From positions 496,001-560,000 of the forward strand of contig NC_037319.1 in the NCBI RefSeq assembly GCF_000143535.2: a DNA stretch of 64,000 nt, read 5' to 3'. The notes beneath the pieces are model-generated. The model did not search any database. It was not told where the DNA came from and saw nothing but the letters and a program-made list of their open reading frames with translations. Shown here one piece after another: positions 46,919-58,657 of this stretch. The position numbers were made by a program, and so were the translations under genes. Numbering within the stretch: the first letter of the stretch is position 1; the number at the start of each line of letters is the position of its first letter. This DNA comes from Botrytis cinerea B05.10 (taxonomy: Eukaryota; Ascomycota; Leotiomycetes; Helotiales; Sclerotiniaceae).

Positions 46919-47758
46919 GAAAAGACATTATAGGTCTAGCACCCCACACACAGTATGTATCGCTCATCTTTCTTGATGATGAAGTTTTGCAAAATTACAA
47001 GATTGGAATTTGGAATGTAGAGAACTGTGATATCTGGTAAGTATCTACGCCCTGATATTCTAACAATCGAATCATTATGAAATTTTGATTGATATTTCCT
47101 TGACTATTTCTGATAGTAGTCACTAGATTCGGCTTCTGCTGTTGCGGAGGGTTGAGTTTTGGCGGTTGGGAGTAATTATCGAATGGTGGGAAATGTCTCA
47201 GCTAAATTATAACTGTCTGGGGATTATAACTTGAGGGATTCTTAGCAAAATACTCGCCGAAGTTAATGCGACCGTGGAGGAATATAAAGGTATTTGTATT
47301 CATATCAGCGGAAGGATCAATCGTGGTTTCAATACTGGGAATACGGTATTGCAATATGAGTGAATATGTATAGGTGATTTTACTAGCGCGCTAATACACG
47401 AGAGTATTGCATATAGCTCTCGTAGCTCTGAACCTAGAATAGATAAGCACAATCAATACAATATATTAATCATGTCTATTGTGATAACATCATAATCACC
47501 ACCAAAATGATACCAGCACACGGCCATCATCATTAAAAAGTCAAGAAATGATGGAGTCTAATTCTCTGATATTGATATCGTCCATCATGTCAATTAATTT
47601 GTCCCTAGCAATCATGATTTATCATTAAAACATTTAGCCGCGCTATACATATAAAGTATGAAGTAGGCATGTATCTTGTTGCAAATCTCAAGGCCGAATA
47701 ATTGATAGACCCTTGCAGTTTATAGTTTGATGTCTCTAGGGAAAGTGGAATATGTGGG

Positions 47759-47990
47759 GGATCCGCCTTGTGTCCCCTTAGTCCTGGAGTAGCTCCACGC
47801 TTAAGGACAAGACATTTTAGACTATGCAATGGGTACTCGTGGGGCGGATAATGGAGCTGACAGATGATCTGTGGGTAATCTGTCGGCGGGGCGGATAACT
47901 CAAAATCTGCGTAGGCAGCCTCGCAGGTTATCTGCGGATTACTCATATATCCGCAGATTATCCATCTGTCCGCGATCCGCCCTCACTTGA
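47759..47990. repeat. Cluster of GCGGAT / ATCCGC motifs with a palindrome
   Basis: At least six copies of GCGGAT or its complement occur in about 230 bases. The perfect inverted pair ATCTGCGGAT (47930-47939) and ATCCGCAGAT (47949-47958) lies among them. Dense short motifs in both orientations resemble the subterminal repeats of hAT-type DNA transposons. No transposase is present, so it would be a fragment or non-autonomous element. Confidence 0.45.
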
Positions 47991-48158
47991 TAAGAATACA
48001 GGTGCAGAGTGATGCACTACACTAATTCTGAATCTAATCGCTTTACTCAATCAAGTTGCGTTATGCAAAACAGGTCGAAAATATTTGAAAGCGTTATCTC
48101 AACGAAATTGATACTGTTTTTAATGACGGGAAAACCAGGAGAAGAGCGGGACTAAGAA

Positions 48159-48305
48159 GTGTTCGAAAACTGTTACCGCGTCATTGAAACTTACCCAACT
48201 TCAACTCTGATCAACCCAGAAAAGTATCGCATGGTAGCCATCGCCGGTGTCATCAAAGAGCAAAAAGCTATACTGGAAAAATCATACAGCATTCCCGACT
48301 CCTAG
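48159..48305 (+). pseudogene. Isolated coding remnant
   Basis: A 48-residue frame preceded directly by an in-frame stop reads like real protein (ENCYRVIETYPTSTLINPEK, MVAIAGVIKEQKAILEKSYS) and ends at TAG 48303-48305. There is no start codon at the 5' side and no splice partner. It could be a lone exon or a gene relic; the family is not recognised. Confidence 0.35.
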
Positions 48306-48665
48306 GCCATAGAGCAGCAGCTGCTGACCTGTAATTCAAGGTGGTAGAGCCCCTGGATGCAGGATATAGCTTAAGGACTTCTCTGGCAGGTCTGGGACTG
48401 TGATCCGACACCATCATACCGCAGTGCACCATCATGGTTGTAGGTATCTATCTTAAGCATGGTTAAATGGCTACCTAAAGATTCTCATGCCAATTTTAGG
48501 GGGGAAAAGTGCCAGGTAACTCAAATTCTTAACAAAAGAGGAGATGTTTATGACGTGTCAAATCTCGTTCTTAGTCGTTCTTCTACCTCTTGAATTCGTT
48601 ACGAAAGTACTTTCAAAGAAGCATCTTACTTCAATCAAGCAAAGAGAGTTCTCTTGACTGCCAAC

Positions 48666-48875
48666 ATGCCATCCACAACTCTCGATACAACCTATGTACC
48701 GGGAATCTTCCGGGTTGGGTTAGCTAGCTGGTATCGCAAGGTTTATGATATCGTTCTTGCCGTCCGAATTGATGAAAATGATGAGCCCTCTCAATACCAG
48801 CGAACAGGTGCTGATAGTATGTTTGAGATAAGATTCTTCCACGATGTTAACCCGATGGTTATGGAATTAGTATAG
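48666..48875 (+). CDS. Small hypothetical ORF
   Basis: ATG 48666 (CCAACATGCC context) opens 69 residues (MPSTTLDTTYVPGIFRVGLA ... MVMELV). There is no signal peptide, domain or splice support. It might be the first exon of a larger gene or chance. Confidence 0.25.
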   Translation: MPSTTLDTTYVPGIFRVGLASWYRKVYDIVLAVRIDENDEPSQYQRTGADSMFEIRFFHDVNPMVMELV

Positions 48876-50326
48876 GTAGTTTCTTCAGTGATTCTTTATT
48901 CTATTATCTCTAATATATCTAAAAAGACAACGATAAAGTGTTTCGCTAATATCGCTAAAATGAGGCAACTGAGACAGCTGCCGGACAACATTGACGGTAT
49001 GTTTCAGGTATAGGGCAGATAAACTTAAGATCTCAATCGGTGTCCGATTAAACTTTTAACTAGACTTCTATCACTTCTGCTTTAATTTGATTGATGATTG
49101 ATATTGCGAAGCCATCAAGACTTGGGGATTCAAATGCCACATCGGCTTACGAGAGTCTTACGATGCTTAAGAAATGTTCGATTTCGAGACTAAACTTTAT
49201 AGAGAAGACGGGGGCAGTAGAATTAAATGTAGATCGTAACTCTCGGTAAATTTGCAGGTGTCTAAAGCAAGTTAGTTGATACTCTTGTGTCGTGAAACTA
49301 ATTGCTAGGCTTTGAGGTGTCTAGAAATATGAACCACATACACGTAGTACAAAAAGTTTGGCCCACCAAACCACTTATACACGAAGAAAATATTAAGAAA
49401 CTTACCATTTAATTCTTTTTAAGATCATCGATAATATATTCAATACTATAAGATATTGATACGTAGTAAATTGAATATTTTTCTATTGTACTTATCAATT
49501 TAGAATTTGAATATTGATAAATTGATTTGATGAATAATTGTGAAAAGGGAGCACCTTTTGAGTGTGCCAGTGTTTTCGTGCTGCTTGCGCCACGTTCAAG
49601 AACACTGTATCTAACTCGTGGGGTTAGATTGGAGCAACCAGATTTTTCATTCTTGGAGTTTGTATGGAAAATGGTAGGTGAGGGCTGTTTGATTGGCTGT
49701 TTGCTTATTTTGGCTTTATGTTACAAAGCTCTGCATTCTGAAGATTTTTGCTTCCAAAATTCAATATCTTGTTGATAATTATATCCTCTCGCATTCAACT
49801 CAGTGGTAGAGGGTAACGTTTCGGTCCTGATACATTCTTCAGCATCAAAAACGGTGTAAATCTATGACGCGTAAGCTGACTGAGTTCATGCTGATGATGC
49901 ACTTATTATTATGCAAGCTTCATGTATGATCTATCGTAAGTATGATCCTTGTCACTATCCTGTCGTAAAATTTGCCCAATTCAGTGAATTCTACGCTGCT
50001 CACTGAAATATGTTCTGTGACGGCGTGGGGGCTTTGCAGTCCCTCCATTGTAAAAAACCCACTGAGAAGAATGCGGCTGAATTAAAGGTAGTATTCGCCT
50101 AACATGGAGAGCGCCTCGTACATTACGTGTACTGTCTTGATTGGGTCGCGCAAGACGTTTATAGAGTACCAATCCGTCAATAATATGCACTCATCATGCG
50201 ATCATTGTTGGTATCCAGGGTTTGAAGAACATCTTGACCTTTAATAGTGTGAAGGTAACGAGATCAAGACACAAGCACATCTTTTCAATTATCGTTCGGT
50301 ACCATTTTGAGATAAACTTGTAAGAA
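48876..50326. other. Intergenic, AT-rich
   Basis: Nothing supported. The frame at 49527-49775 has no context. Confidence 0.5.
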
Positions 50327-50384
50327 GTGTTCTTCAATTTAATTTTAACATACTTAAAAAATTCCAAACTGTATTCCAGACAAC

Positions 50385-51254
50385 ACTGGATCAACTACAC
50401 ACTCGCGGAAGGGATCGAAGCACTACTTTTAATAGTAGGATTTGTTCAAGTCGGTACAAAAGCTATGGATCCAGCAGATCCGAAGGATATAACAGATTCT
50501 GATATAAATGAGTCCGGCAAATTAGGAGAAAACATTGTAGGATGTAAGTAAACTAGAAACACGCCCACCTTACACTTTGTTTGATGCAAAGTATAATTGA
50601 TGTTGTTTTGATGAGTGCAGCAGGTTATTATACCTCAGAAAACAAACTTATATGTCAGAATCAAGACTGATATCAACTTCACTGTAGATTTTAAGCCATT
50701 ATAGCAGCCCCATAACCGCCTTGAAATGATTAATCGCTGATGTTGTCTTCTCACGATTATAGGAAGTTAGTAATCTATATATCATATTGACGCTCATTCA
50801 TCACTCACGTAACTTTTTTTAGGGATGCTCCACATATGTATCATCTCCACCCCCAAATCTTCGATTGTCAAAAGACCTACTGCATTTTCAAAAATGGGAG
50901 GCGAGCATACAAAAAATAATCAGAAAAAGTGGAGCTTGTCGATTAGTACCACGAGATGGTAGGATTAGACTGTCATTCGATTTCGGTAAAGAATGGCACT
51001 ATGATTATCAAAATGAGGGAGCAATCTTTGAAGTCGAACTTTGTGTGTCTATACTTGAAGATCTTTTTGAGCAAGGCAGGGACATGTTATCTTTCGGAGT
51101 TTTGTATAACAACCTTGCGAACCCAGCGGAGCCATTTCTAACATATTACTCGCCTAAAGATAAGGGGGTCATATTATACGAGTCCACAAAAACCCAGTCA
51201 GTAGTATCCTTATTTCTTTTGAATAATAATGCATTTGATAGTTCTGAGTCCTAG
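50385..51254 (+). CDS. Uncharacterised two-part coding region, possibly decayed
   Basis: A frame from about 50385 (RQHWINYTLAEGIEALLLIV, one hydrophobic segment) reaches a donor near 50535-50544. A second frame opening after the TTTTTTAG acceptor at 50822 (GCSTYVSSPPPNLRLSKD) runs to the stop at 51254, with well-formed content (GRIRLSFDFGKEWHYDY, LSFGVLYNNLANPAEPFLTY). Joining GAAAACATT to GGATGC would be phase 0 with a GTAGGA donor and an intron near 290 nt, which is long here. No start codon is secure. The family is not recognised. It may continue into the fragments downstream. Confidence 0.35.
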
Positions 51255-51474
51255 TTAATCTAGGAACCGTTGGAAGGGGACAGGAAGATCGATAACTGCT
51301 CCCAATTAGCCTATCAATCAATGGAGAAGAGTTATGTATGCAGTACACGAGGTGATGCTGTGTTGCTATTCTGACTCTCAATAGATGGTGCCAAAATCTT
51401 TCAGCGGTCGAAGGCACAAGGTATAGTGTCACAGTAACAAACTTCTCTTCGCTATGATACCTACTTGTTGGAGA

Positions 51475-51717
51475 TGGAGATTTGCCTAAAAATGACCCAA
51501 TTGAAATTGCAATTCAACTTCATCTTCAGTGCTCCAGAAGGTTAGGTAGCAAATCAGCAAATCCATATCGCAACCACGACAATGGTTTCCATATTGTATT
51601 CTACGAAATAGTTACACATTCGAAGCAAGATTCTTGTGAAAGTTGCAAGACTGGAAAACTTTACCAGATGACAGCTAAAAGTGATGTTGAAACTTTTTGA
51701 CAAAGCGCATTTACAGT
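51475..51717 (+). pseudogene. Coding fragment, probably an exon of the same locus
   Basis: The frame reads DLPKNDPIEIAIQLHLQCSR ... CESCKTGKLYQMTAK and ends at a stop near 51700. It has no start or clear splice partners. Its position between two other fragments on the same strand suggests one eroded or many-exon gene. Confidence 0.3.
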
Positions 51718-51832
51718 AAGCCCGTTATTATTGATACGCGAATATTTTAACCACAACTAAGCAGATTTTTTTAAGATCGAAACAGCTCGATACTTTACCT
51801 AAATCAAGTATCAACCCCTAGGAAGAAGAACC

Positions 51833-52497
51833 ATGGACTCTTTTGTTACATCTTTTCGTTTATCACGATTTGCATATCCGATGCACGAAGCAAACTATTG
51901 GGACAAGACTGTAGATGTAGACTGGTGGCTCTGTAGGCACTATGGGCGATTCCTAATATCAGTGACAGTGTTACAAGAGATCCATGCATACTTACAACTG
52001 TTATTGTTGGGTTTGTAGCATACATGATTGTCTTCAATCTTGGCAACATTGTAAACCAATCGAAGGGAATTTACGAGCCGTACAGATCAAAGGTTATAAA
52101 GCAGGCGTCTGGAAAAATTTCGGATGATTCTAAGTGGAAGAAGCGAACAGAAAGGTTCGAATCGACTTTTAGCCCCCAAAAAGGTGATGGAGAACCTTCA
52201 GAATGGTGGATTCCTATGTACGTCTGACCATACCCTATATATTAGCCTAACTCAACCTTCGGAGCTACACTAACTTTACATTGCGGGTCCAGCTACTCTG
52301 TCATAATCATTTCCAAATGGTTTCTTGTTTGCTTTCAAATTGCATTCCTGCGGATACGTCACTTTTTCTGGAAGATTTTTGTTTCTTTCGGAAACATGTT
52401 TCGATGGCTACGTCAACTTCTTAAGTTTCCTCGTGATTCAACATCGAATGACAGTCAAGAAGATTCGACATCAAATCATACTTCAGAGACAGTTTGA
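51833..52497 (+). CDS. Uncharacterised membrane-protein fragment(s)
   Basis: ATG 51833 opens a frame (HEANYWDKTVDVDWWLCRHY). A second frame from about 51961 carries a membrane segment (CILTTVIVGFVAYMIVFNLG) and continues to EPSEWWIP. A good intron (about 52217-52296, GTACGT donor, TCCAG acceptor) then leads to a second hydrophobic region (SYSVIIISKWFLVCFQIAFL) and the stop at 52495-52497. I found no canonical intron to fuse the first two frames, so a frameshift or a missed junction lies near 51930-51965. Not recognised. Confidence 0.4.
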
Positions 52498-53031
52498 ATG
52501 AACGCCTAAGAATTTAGCATCAATGTCGGTTATGTCACAGGAAATGAATATCAGAAGCAACATATGGGAAAGGGAGGAATGAGGTGGACATGAATAAGAG
52601 AATGACAACAGTGGACTCGCGAGCAAGCATGTAGAAGGGCTGCTGTTTGGCCTTCTGATGAGACTTATATCTTAAAAGATCAATTCATGCAAAACTTTGT
52701 ATTCAAGGGGTTCAATATTATCAGAAAAATTGGGAAATATTTAAAGTAAAGGTCAAAGTGTATTTAAGATACGTGAGTGATAGAGATCAAATACAAATGT
52801 CATTTATGGGCAGAGTTACAGATGCACCAACTGAATAATTTTGGTAATATTTGACAAAGGAAGGTGTAGCCATGATGAAAATTTTGATCTCCTTCCACTT
52901 TCAAGTATTTATCATTATTCTTGGGAAAGAAAGATTGAGCACAGAGCTTATAAGGCTTTCTCCTTCGACCAAACACTTTCATCATCATCCACTATTATTG
53001 ATCATCTCACTGCATCCAACAAACCTACACC
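52498..53031. other. Intergenic; promoter of the 53032 gene
   Basis: No gene seen. A TATTTAAG-like box is near 52758. The last 60 bases are a CAT/CATC-rich leader ending ACACCATGG. Confidence 0.5.
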
Positions 53032-54122
53032 ATGGGCAAATCGATAGTACAGGAGCTAATTGGGGCCCACACAGGTGCTGTTGAAACAATCAATGATATC
53101 AAGTCGAAACTTATGGGAGACGCACCACTCGGAAAACCAAGACCCCAACTCACCACCCACCTCTCCAACGACGTAAATAGATGGTGGGAAATTATCGACG
53201 GCATAGAAAAACATCTAGCTCTATTCAAGCCCAACAACACTTCTCAGATCGAGGACTTAATCAAGGCTACGAAATGGTTTTACCATGGCGGCCAAAAGGA
53301 ATTTGAACTCAAATTGGTGGATATTAACAATCCCATTGCTATCTACGTACCAGGCACTCCTGAGGAAATAATTCGGATCAAAAATGACGCGAGAATGACC
53401 TTCGTGGTTCTAACCAAGAGAATTCGGTTAATCGAGGGCTTAGTAGTGTTTCGAGAGATTCGAAACCGACAACGATGGCTCGATCAAAATCCTCAACGTG
53501 CTACCAAGTCTCAACTAGAGTTTCGTGAGGAAGAAATGAGGGCTCGTGATGCGGAGGAGCTTACCAACCTACATCATACTTTATTGAGGGGCTTGAAAAT
53601 TCTCATTACCTCCGTGACCACAGTACAGGATCCATACAAATCTAAATGGAACATGGAGGGACTTGATATCGAAGGGAAGCTCGGGGTTTCTCGAACAATC
53701 CTACTTGCAAAATCAACAGATTTGCTTGAAATGTACGAAATTGAGGAAGAAGTATCAAAGGAGTTCAAGCAAAATATATGTAGAACATTGATTATGATGC
53801 TCATACACGTTGGTACTGAATCTATCCCCTTCAGAAAGATGTGGAAATCCAGCCTTACTCACTTCTTCTAGATTACCTTCTCATAGAGATTTCTGATGTT
53901 TCAATGTATAAGGACACCATCACAGATTATACTCGGTCAAGAAAGTCGTGGAACTATTTGTGTGGGATGGATTCCATATATACAGAGGAAGTGGCGAGTT
54001 ATTATACTGCGTGGGAACCTCAATTCTCTAGGCGCTTGAATGCCATAGCAATGGGCATCAGAGCTTTGATTGCTGCTGGACTTGTTCTCGACAAGGGAAA
54101 ACCGCTACTTGGTAAATCCTAG
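53032..54122 (+). CDS. Uncharacterised helical protein
   Basis: ATG 53032 has a strong start context (ACACCATGGGC). Two exons, 53032-53751 and 53835-54122, are joined by an 83-nt phase-0 intron (GTATCA donor, TACTGAAT branch, TTCAG acceptor); 335 residues. Reading on past 53751 instead gives a stop at 53871. The sequence is helical with many charged pairs (EEEMRARDAEELTNLHHTLL, YEIEEEKDVEIQPY) and no signal peptide or clear membrane helix. A hydrophobic GIRALIAAGLVL lies near the end. The N-terminal half resembles lineage-specific fungal coiled-coil proteins, but I name no family. Confidence 0.65.
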
Positions 54123-54974
54123 ATATGTACCACATAACTTTTCCACGTGAGCTTTTCAATGGAGAGTTTCTGCGCATGAATCAAATGAAAACATTGTTAG
54201 GGTTAAACGAATTTGCACAAAATTGAAGACTATTGAGATGATTATCACAATTCATCGCCACTAGAGAGGCATCTGAACAATCAGCCAAGCCAGCCAATCG
54301 AAAATGTATATCCAAGCAAGATGTTAGTTTAACACCCCTTACATTCATACCCACTCAAAAGAAGATGAAGCCGAAAATGAGGAGTACCCTCCCCCTTTAA
54401 ATTCATAATTCACCTGGACACTTATCCAAAACTACATTCCCATTTCAAAAAGAAGAAAAAGCGTAGCAAACAGCTAACCTCAATCCATACAGCCCTTCAA
54501 ATAACCCCACAATCGGAAAATCTGATCCTTAGACTTTGCCAAAGCAATTCCAAGTCTAAGAGTCTGTCTCATCATTCAAGATGCCACCAAACTGCAACCA
54601 GTCTCATGGGAACAGGACCATTAACAATATTATAAATATCAATTAAGTTAAAAAAAAAAAAGGCTAAAATAACATGGAGGAAAAGTACGTAGTGCCCAGG
54701 TATCTATGCGAAATTTCTCGCTTATCCTAACCACATATTTGAGCATTTTCCTCGGGGAAAAATCATATCATATCATATCCCATCCCATCCTGTCTTCATT
54801 CATAATCGCATCAGCCATATACAAAAGCCTTGAACATAAACCGACATCTTCATACATATCGTTCCGTTTTGCCATCACATCCACTTTATCTCTTCATCAA
54901 TAAAAAAGCACATAGACCACCCCTGTTTTGCCAACTCCGAACACCAAACAATAATACAACTCGAGGATCAAAGC
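54123..54974. other. Intergenic between convergent genes
   Basis: No supported gene. It holds an A-run (54650-54661) and (CATAT)n-like words near 54768-54785. Confidence 0.6.
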
Positions 54975-57565
54975 TCAAGTAAAATCAACTGTGCCAGCCG
55001 TTCCAGCTCCTACACTTTGTCTTTGCCTCTCCATTCTCCTCCTTTGTCGCCTTTCTCTCGCATGATCAGTACCAGAATCTGGACTCATGGCACTCCATGT
55101 ACCGTGAGTATCTTCCGACATATTACTCCTTCCTGCGTCGAATATGCTTCCTCCAGCAACACTTGGGTCTAACTTCCCAGCACTTTGTGGTCTACCAGAA
55201 CTCTGTGGTCGTCCAGAGTAGTAACCTGAATCTTTGGGTTTTTTCCCGCCTGCAAATGCAGGGTTGGGTGGTGTAAGAGGACCAATTGGTGGTGGTGGAA
55301 TACCAGCTTCTTCACGTTTATCTCTAACTACCGATTCAGCTCGTCTTTCAGCTCTCTTTTCCGCTTCCCGTCTGTATCTAGAGGATACTTCGCCATCGCT
55401 GAAATCACTTGTTGAATCCCTTCGAGAACGTCTTTGGCCACTTCGGGCTCTTCTCGAAGCACGTTCTGCCGCAGCTTCTTGTTCTGTAAGACGTCTTAAA
55501 GTGACGTTACGGTCTTTGTCTCCGTGCATTTTGACTTTAACACTGACAGGTGGGCTTGCAACTGCCGATCTAGAATGGGACCTTTGACGACGGCGTTCTT
55601 CTTCTGCGGCAAGACCGGCAGCCCCAGCAGCGGCGGCGGCGGCGGCAGCTTCTCCTTCCTCTCTTCGAATAGATGATCGGCGACGACTTCGACCAGGGGT
55701 TGGAGTAATATCACTATCGGAAGGTTGATGAAGAACACCATGTGGATCGGTGGGCATAGGAGGCATTGATACTGTTTCTGTAACGACATCATGATTGGAG
55801 CGAGATTGACCCATATTTACCGGAACTGGAGCTGGTACTGATACTGTTGCTCTAGGGGCAGGATAAGGATCGACAAGTGATGAAAGCTCAGACGATTCAA
55901 TTGAGCTTTGCATGATGTGAGGTCTTGGTGGAAATGCGTCGCTTGTCAAATGTGAACCTTGATTAATGTGCCGAGAAGCTCTCTCTCGTTCATATCTTTC
56001 ATCTTCTTCGCGTTCGATACGGTCCATCTCCTTCTTTTCTCTACGATCTTTCATTTTCTTGGTAAACCAGCCTATTCCCAAACTGGCAAGTAGTCCATTT
56101 CGCAATCCGTTATTTTCTTGTGGTCTTCTAGATGGGCTAGCGGTAGTACCAGATCCGTAGTCGTAGGAATAACTCATAGAATCAAAACTATGAGCTCGGC
56201 CGGCCTGACTTCGTACTGGTCTAGGAGTTACGGGCGTTACGGGTCTTGGAGTTGTTGGACGTGCTTTTCCAGCACTAATAGCAGCCGCAGCAGCTATTGG
56301 AGCTCCAGGTCCAGGTAAGACGGAGCGACTTTCATAACGGTCCGTTCGTTCAGTTGTGAGAGTTGAATCACTATATTCACTGTCATTGCGTCTATGTTGT
56401 CTTCTACCTGGAGTATCCGGAGCAACAGAAGAATATTCATCCTCATGTTTTGTTCGTTGTCGTCGATCGAAGAAACTCTTGGCGAGCGCACCAGCTCCAA
56501 GAACTGCCGCACCCTTGAATAATGAATTCATAACGCCACCGTCTTCCTTTTTCCTAGACTCATATTTCTCTTCTTCCACGTAACTTACTGATCCTCGTCG
56601 AGATCTGGAGCCCCTGCGGGAAGGTATGACTTCTCGAATTCTGCTGTGACTGCGACTGCGACTCCTACTTCTGCTCCTCTTTCGATCTCGATCTCCGAGT
56701 AGAGCGGCAGCTCCGGCACCTGCGAGTAATGGACCAAGTATGCCTATACCGAAAGAACTTTTCCTTCTCTCTTGAATTACCTCGCCATGTCGACTTCCTT
56801 CTCGTAGTACTTCGGGGAGCGCTTGGAGTGCCCTGTACGACAGAATAAAGTATAGCAATACCAAGAAACCCATCCAGACCGCAAACAATATAAAGAGGTA
56901 TTTTGGTGATCCATATAAAGTCAATCCTAAAGGTACTTGCGCAATTGCAAGAAGTGCTGTTACGCGACCTATCCATTGATGTAAGACAGCCTTCAATGGA
57001 ATCCTTCTCAAGACTCGTTTCTTTTCTGAATTATGTGTCAACCAGCCCGATAAGAATTGTACCCAGATGAGAACATAGATTGCCAATCCGATACCATGAT
57101 GAGGATTCGTTAAACTTCGCGCATTGCCTACTGCCATCCATCCAAGTATGAAGATAACTGTTGATAGAAGAAGCGTCATGATTTGTAAATATATGTGATA
57201 TCGGATCGCATTTCGTATATCTCGACCGTAAAATCTCGCAATAAATACCGCCGCAGGTACGATGAATAGAAAAGTTATTGCAGCGATGACACCATGAGCT
57301 GTGATTAATCCTTTGTATCCAGGCATTGTTGCGAATCTATTTCCCATTCCTATTTGCAGTCAGCTCTGGCATTCATCGCAATCTCAACAAACTGGAGGCC
57401 GACAAAGATTCACTCACCATTATATCTCATCGTCTCGAAATTTAAGCCCATCAAATTGGGCAATAGGAAATCATTTTTCGTAGCATCCCATGTCCCATCT
57501 CCAACATACATTGTACTTGATGAATATGTACTGCTCCCCGGTGGAGAGAGATCATCAGTCGCCAT
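54975..57565 (-). CDS. Cytochrome b561-type membrane protein with long RS-rich cytoplasmic tail
   Basis: Two exons, 57418-57565 and 54975-57349, with a 68-nt phase-1 intron; 840 residues. After a short N-terminus, residues about 60-225 form five to six membrane helices (LITAHGVIAAITFLFIVPAA, IYLQIMTLLLSTVIFILGWM, GIGLAIYVLIWVQFLSGWL, VTALLAIAQVPLGLTLYG, LFILFAVWMGFLVLLYFIL). Histidines at the positions expected for b561 haem binding are visible (TAHG, RYHIY, NPHHG, LHQW). The remaining 600 residues are disordered: an SR/RS run after the last helix, a polyalanine stretch coded by GCG/GCC repeats, and KKEMDRIEREEDERYERE. No DOMON domain is seen. b561 proteins move electrons across membranes; the tail suggests added regulation. 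Confidence 0.88.
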
Positions 57566-58657
57566 TGCGACGGGCGGATCAGCCGCCTAACAGCAGATAG
57601 TTTCAAAATTCGTAGAGTAATTCGAGATGATTGTTATCTTGTGGCATTCAAGACGGCTATCGAAAATAGAGGAGAGTGCGGAAGAAATGTTGTTCTGGAA
57701 GAATATAATATGGCGGCTGGGAAGGATCTCGACTGCGAAAATGTGCTTATCGCACAAAGTTGTAAATAATTATGATGGGTTCGCTAGGTAACCAACGCGG
57801 TGAAGCCAATTAGCAGGGCAGAACTGTTAGAAACAATAATTCTTTAGAAAATGAAGCTTTTGATAATTCATTGATATCTCTGAGAATATAGAATCATACT
57901 ACAGGATTGTATAATCACAGAAACCTAGAACCAAGCATGACAGTTTTCTGGTTCGCGGGGGAGATGAGAAGCAGACAGTTTTTAGCTGGTGGCTGGGTAG
58001 CTGCAGCTAGTTTGACAGCAATATCCACCACACAGCTCCGCAAACACCAATCACAGCATGGTGTTTTAGTGCCCGGACAGCACGACGGCTTATGCGGCCA
58101 CGACGATGGGTCTCTATGGTTTGGTATCACAGTATTACATACAGGCCGTTTTCAAAAAGAAACTCCTCAAAGATGAGAATCTATACCATGTATGGGGCAT
58201 TGCGTCTGATGAACCTCTCGATGCGCATTGAGCACACCTAGTATGGGCAACGGCTTGGAAAAATGCGGAGAAGTTGTCCCAGAGAGATTGCTGCATGATT
58301 GTGCCTGCATGTGTGTTATCGGCAGGGCTCAAGCTTAGAATGGGGGTTCTTCTTGATGTTGCTACTTCTTGAAGGGAAACGACACTACTATCTTCGAGTA
58401 CCATTGTCATCCTTAACTTTCGAGATTTGCACTTGGTCAGTCGCCAGTCGCTAGTCATGATGCATGCGAATTTCTGTTGGATCAACGTGTCGCAATTGGT
58501 CGGCTCCGTTGCCCCTGTAATCTTTGGAGATAACCATTTAAATCCGGTAATAGACGGTCAAAATTCGCCGTTTTGGATGTCATGAGAAGTTGTATAAAGC
58601 TCAACACATTCTGGTTGTACAATTCGGTGGTTATTAGAACTATTGCTAGGTTCCACA
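57566..58657. other. Divergent intergenic region (b561 gene minus / MFS gene plus)
   Basis: The opposing frames at 57907-58176 and 57915-58130 and that at 58135-58485 are unsupported. No other feature is seen. Confidence 0.5.

Larger units (their letters stand above)
46386..48158. other. Gene-poor AT-rich region with inverted repeats
   Basis: No supported gene. It includes the hairpin at 46884-46918, CGGTTAG/CGGTTAA words around 46800-46850, and the GCGGAT-motif cluster at 47759-47990. Confidence 0.5.

Noticed and set aside
49790..49880. tRNA-like A-box (CTCAGTGGTAGAG)
   Set aside because: No B-box (GGTTCGAATCC-like) at the right distance and no cloverleaf pairing could be drawn. It is probably chance.
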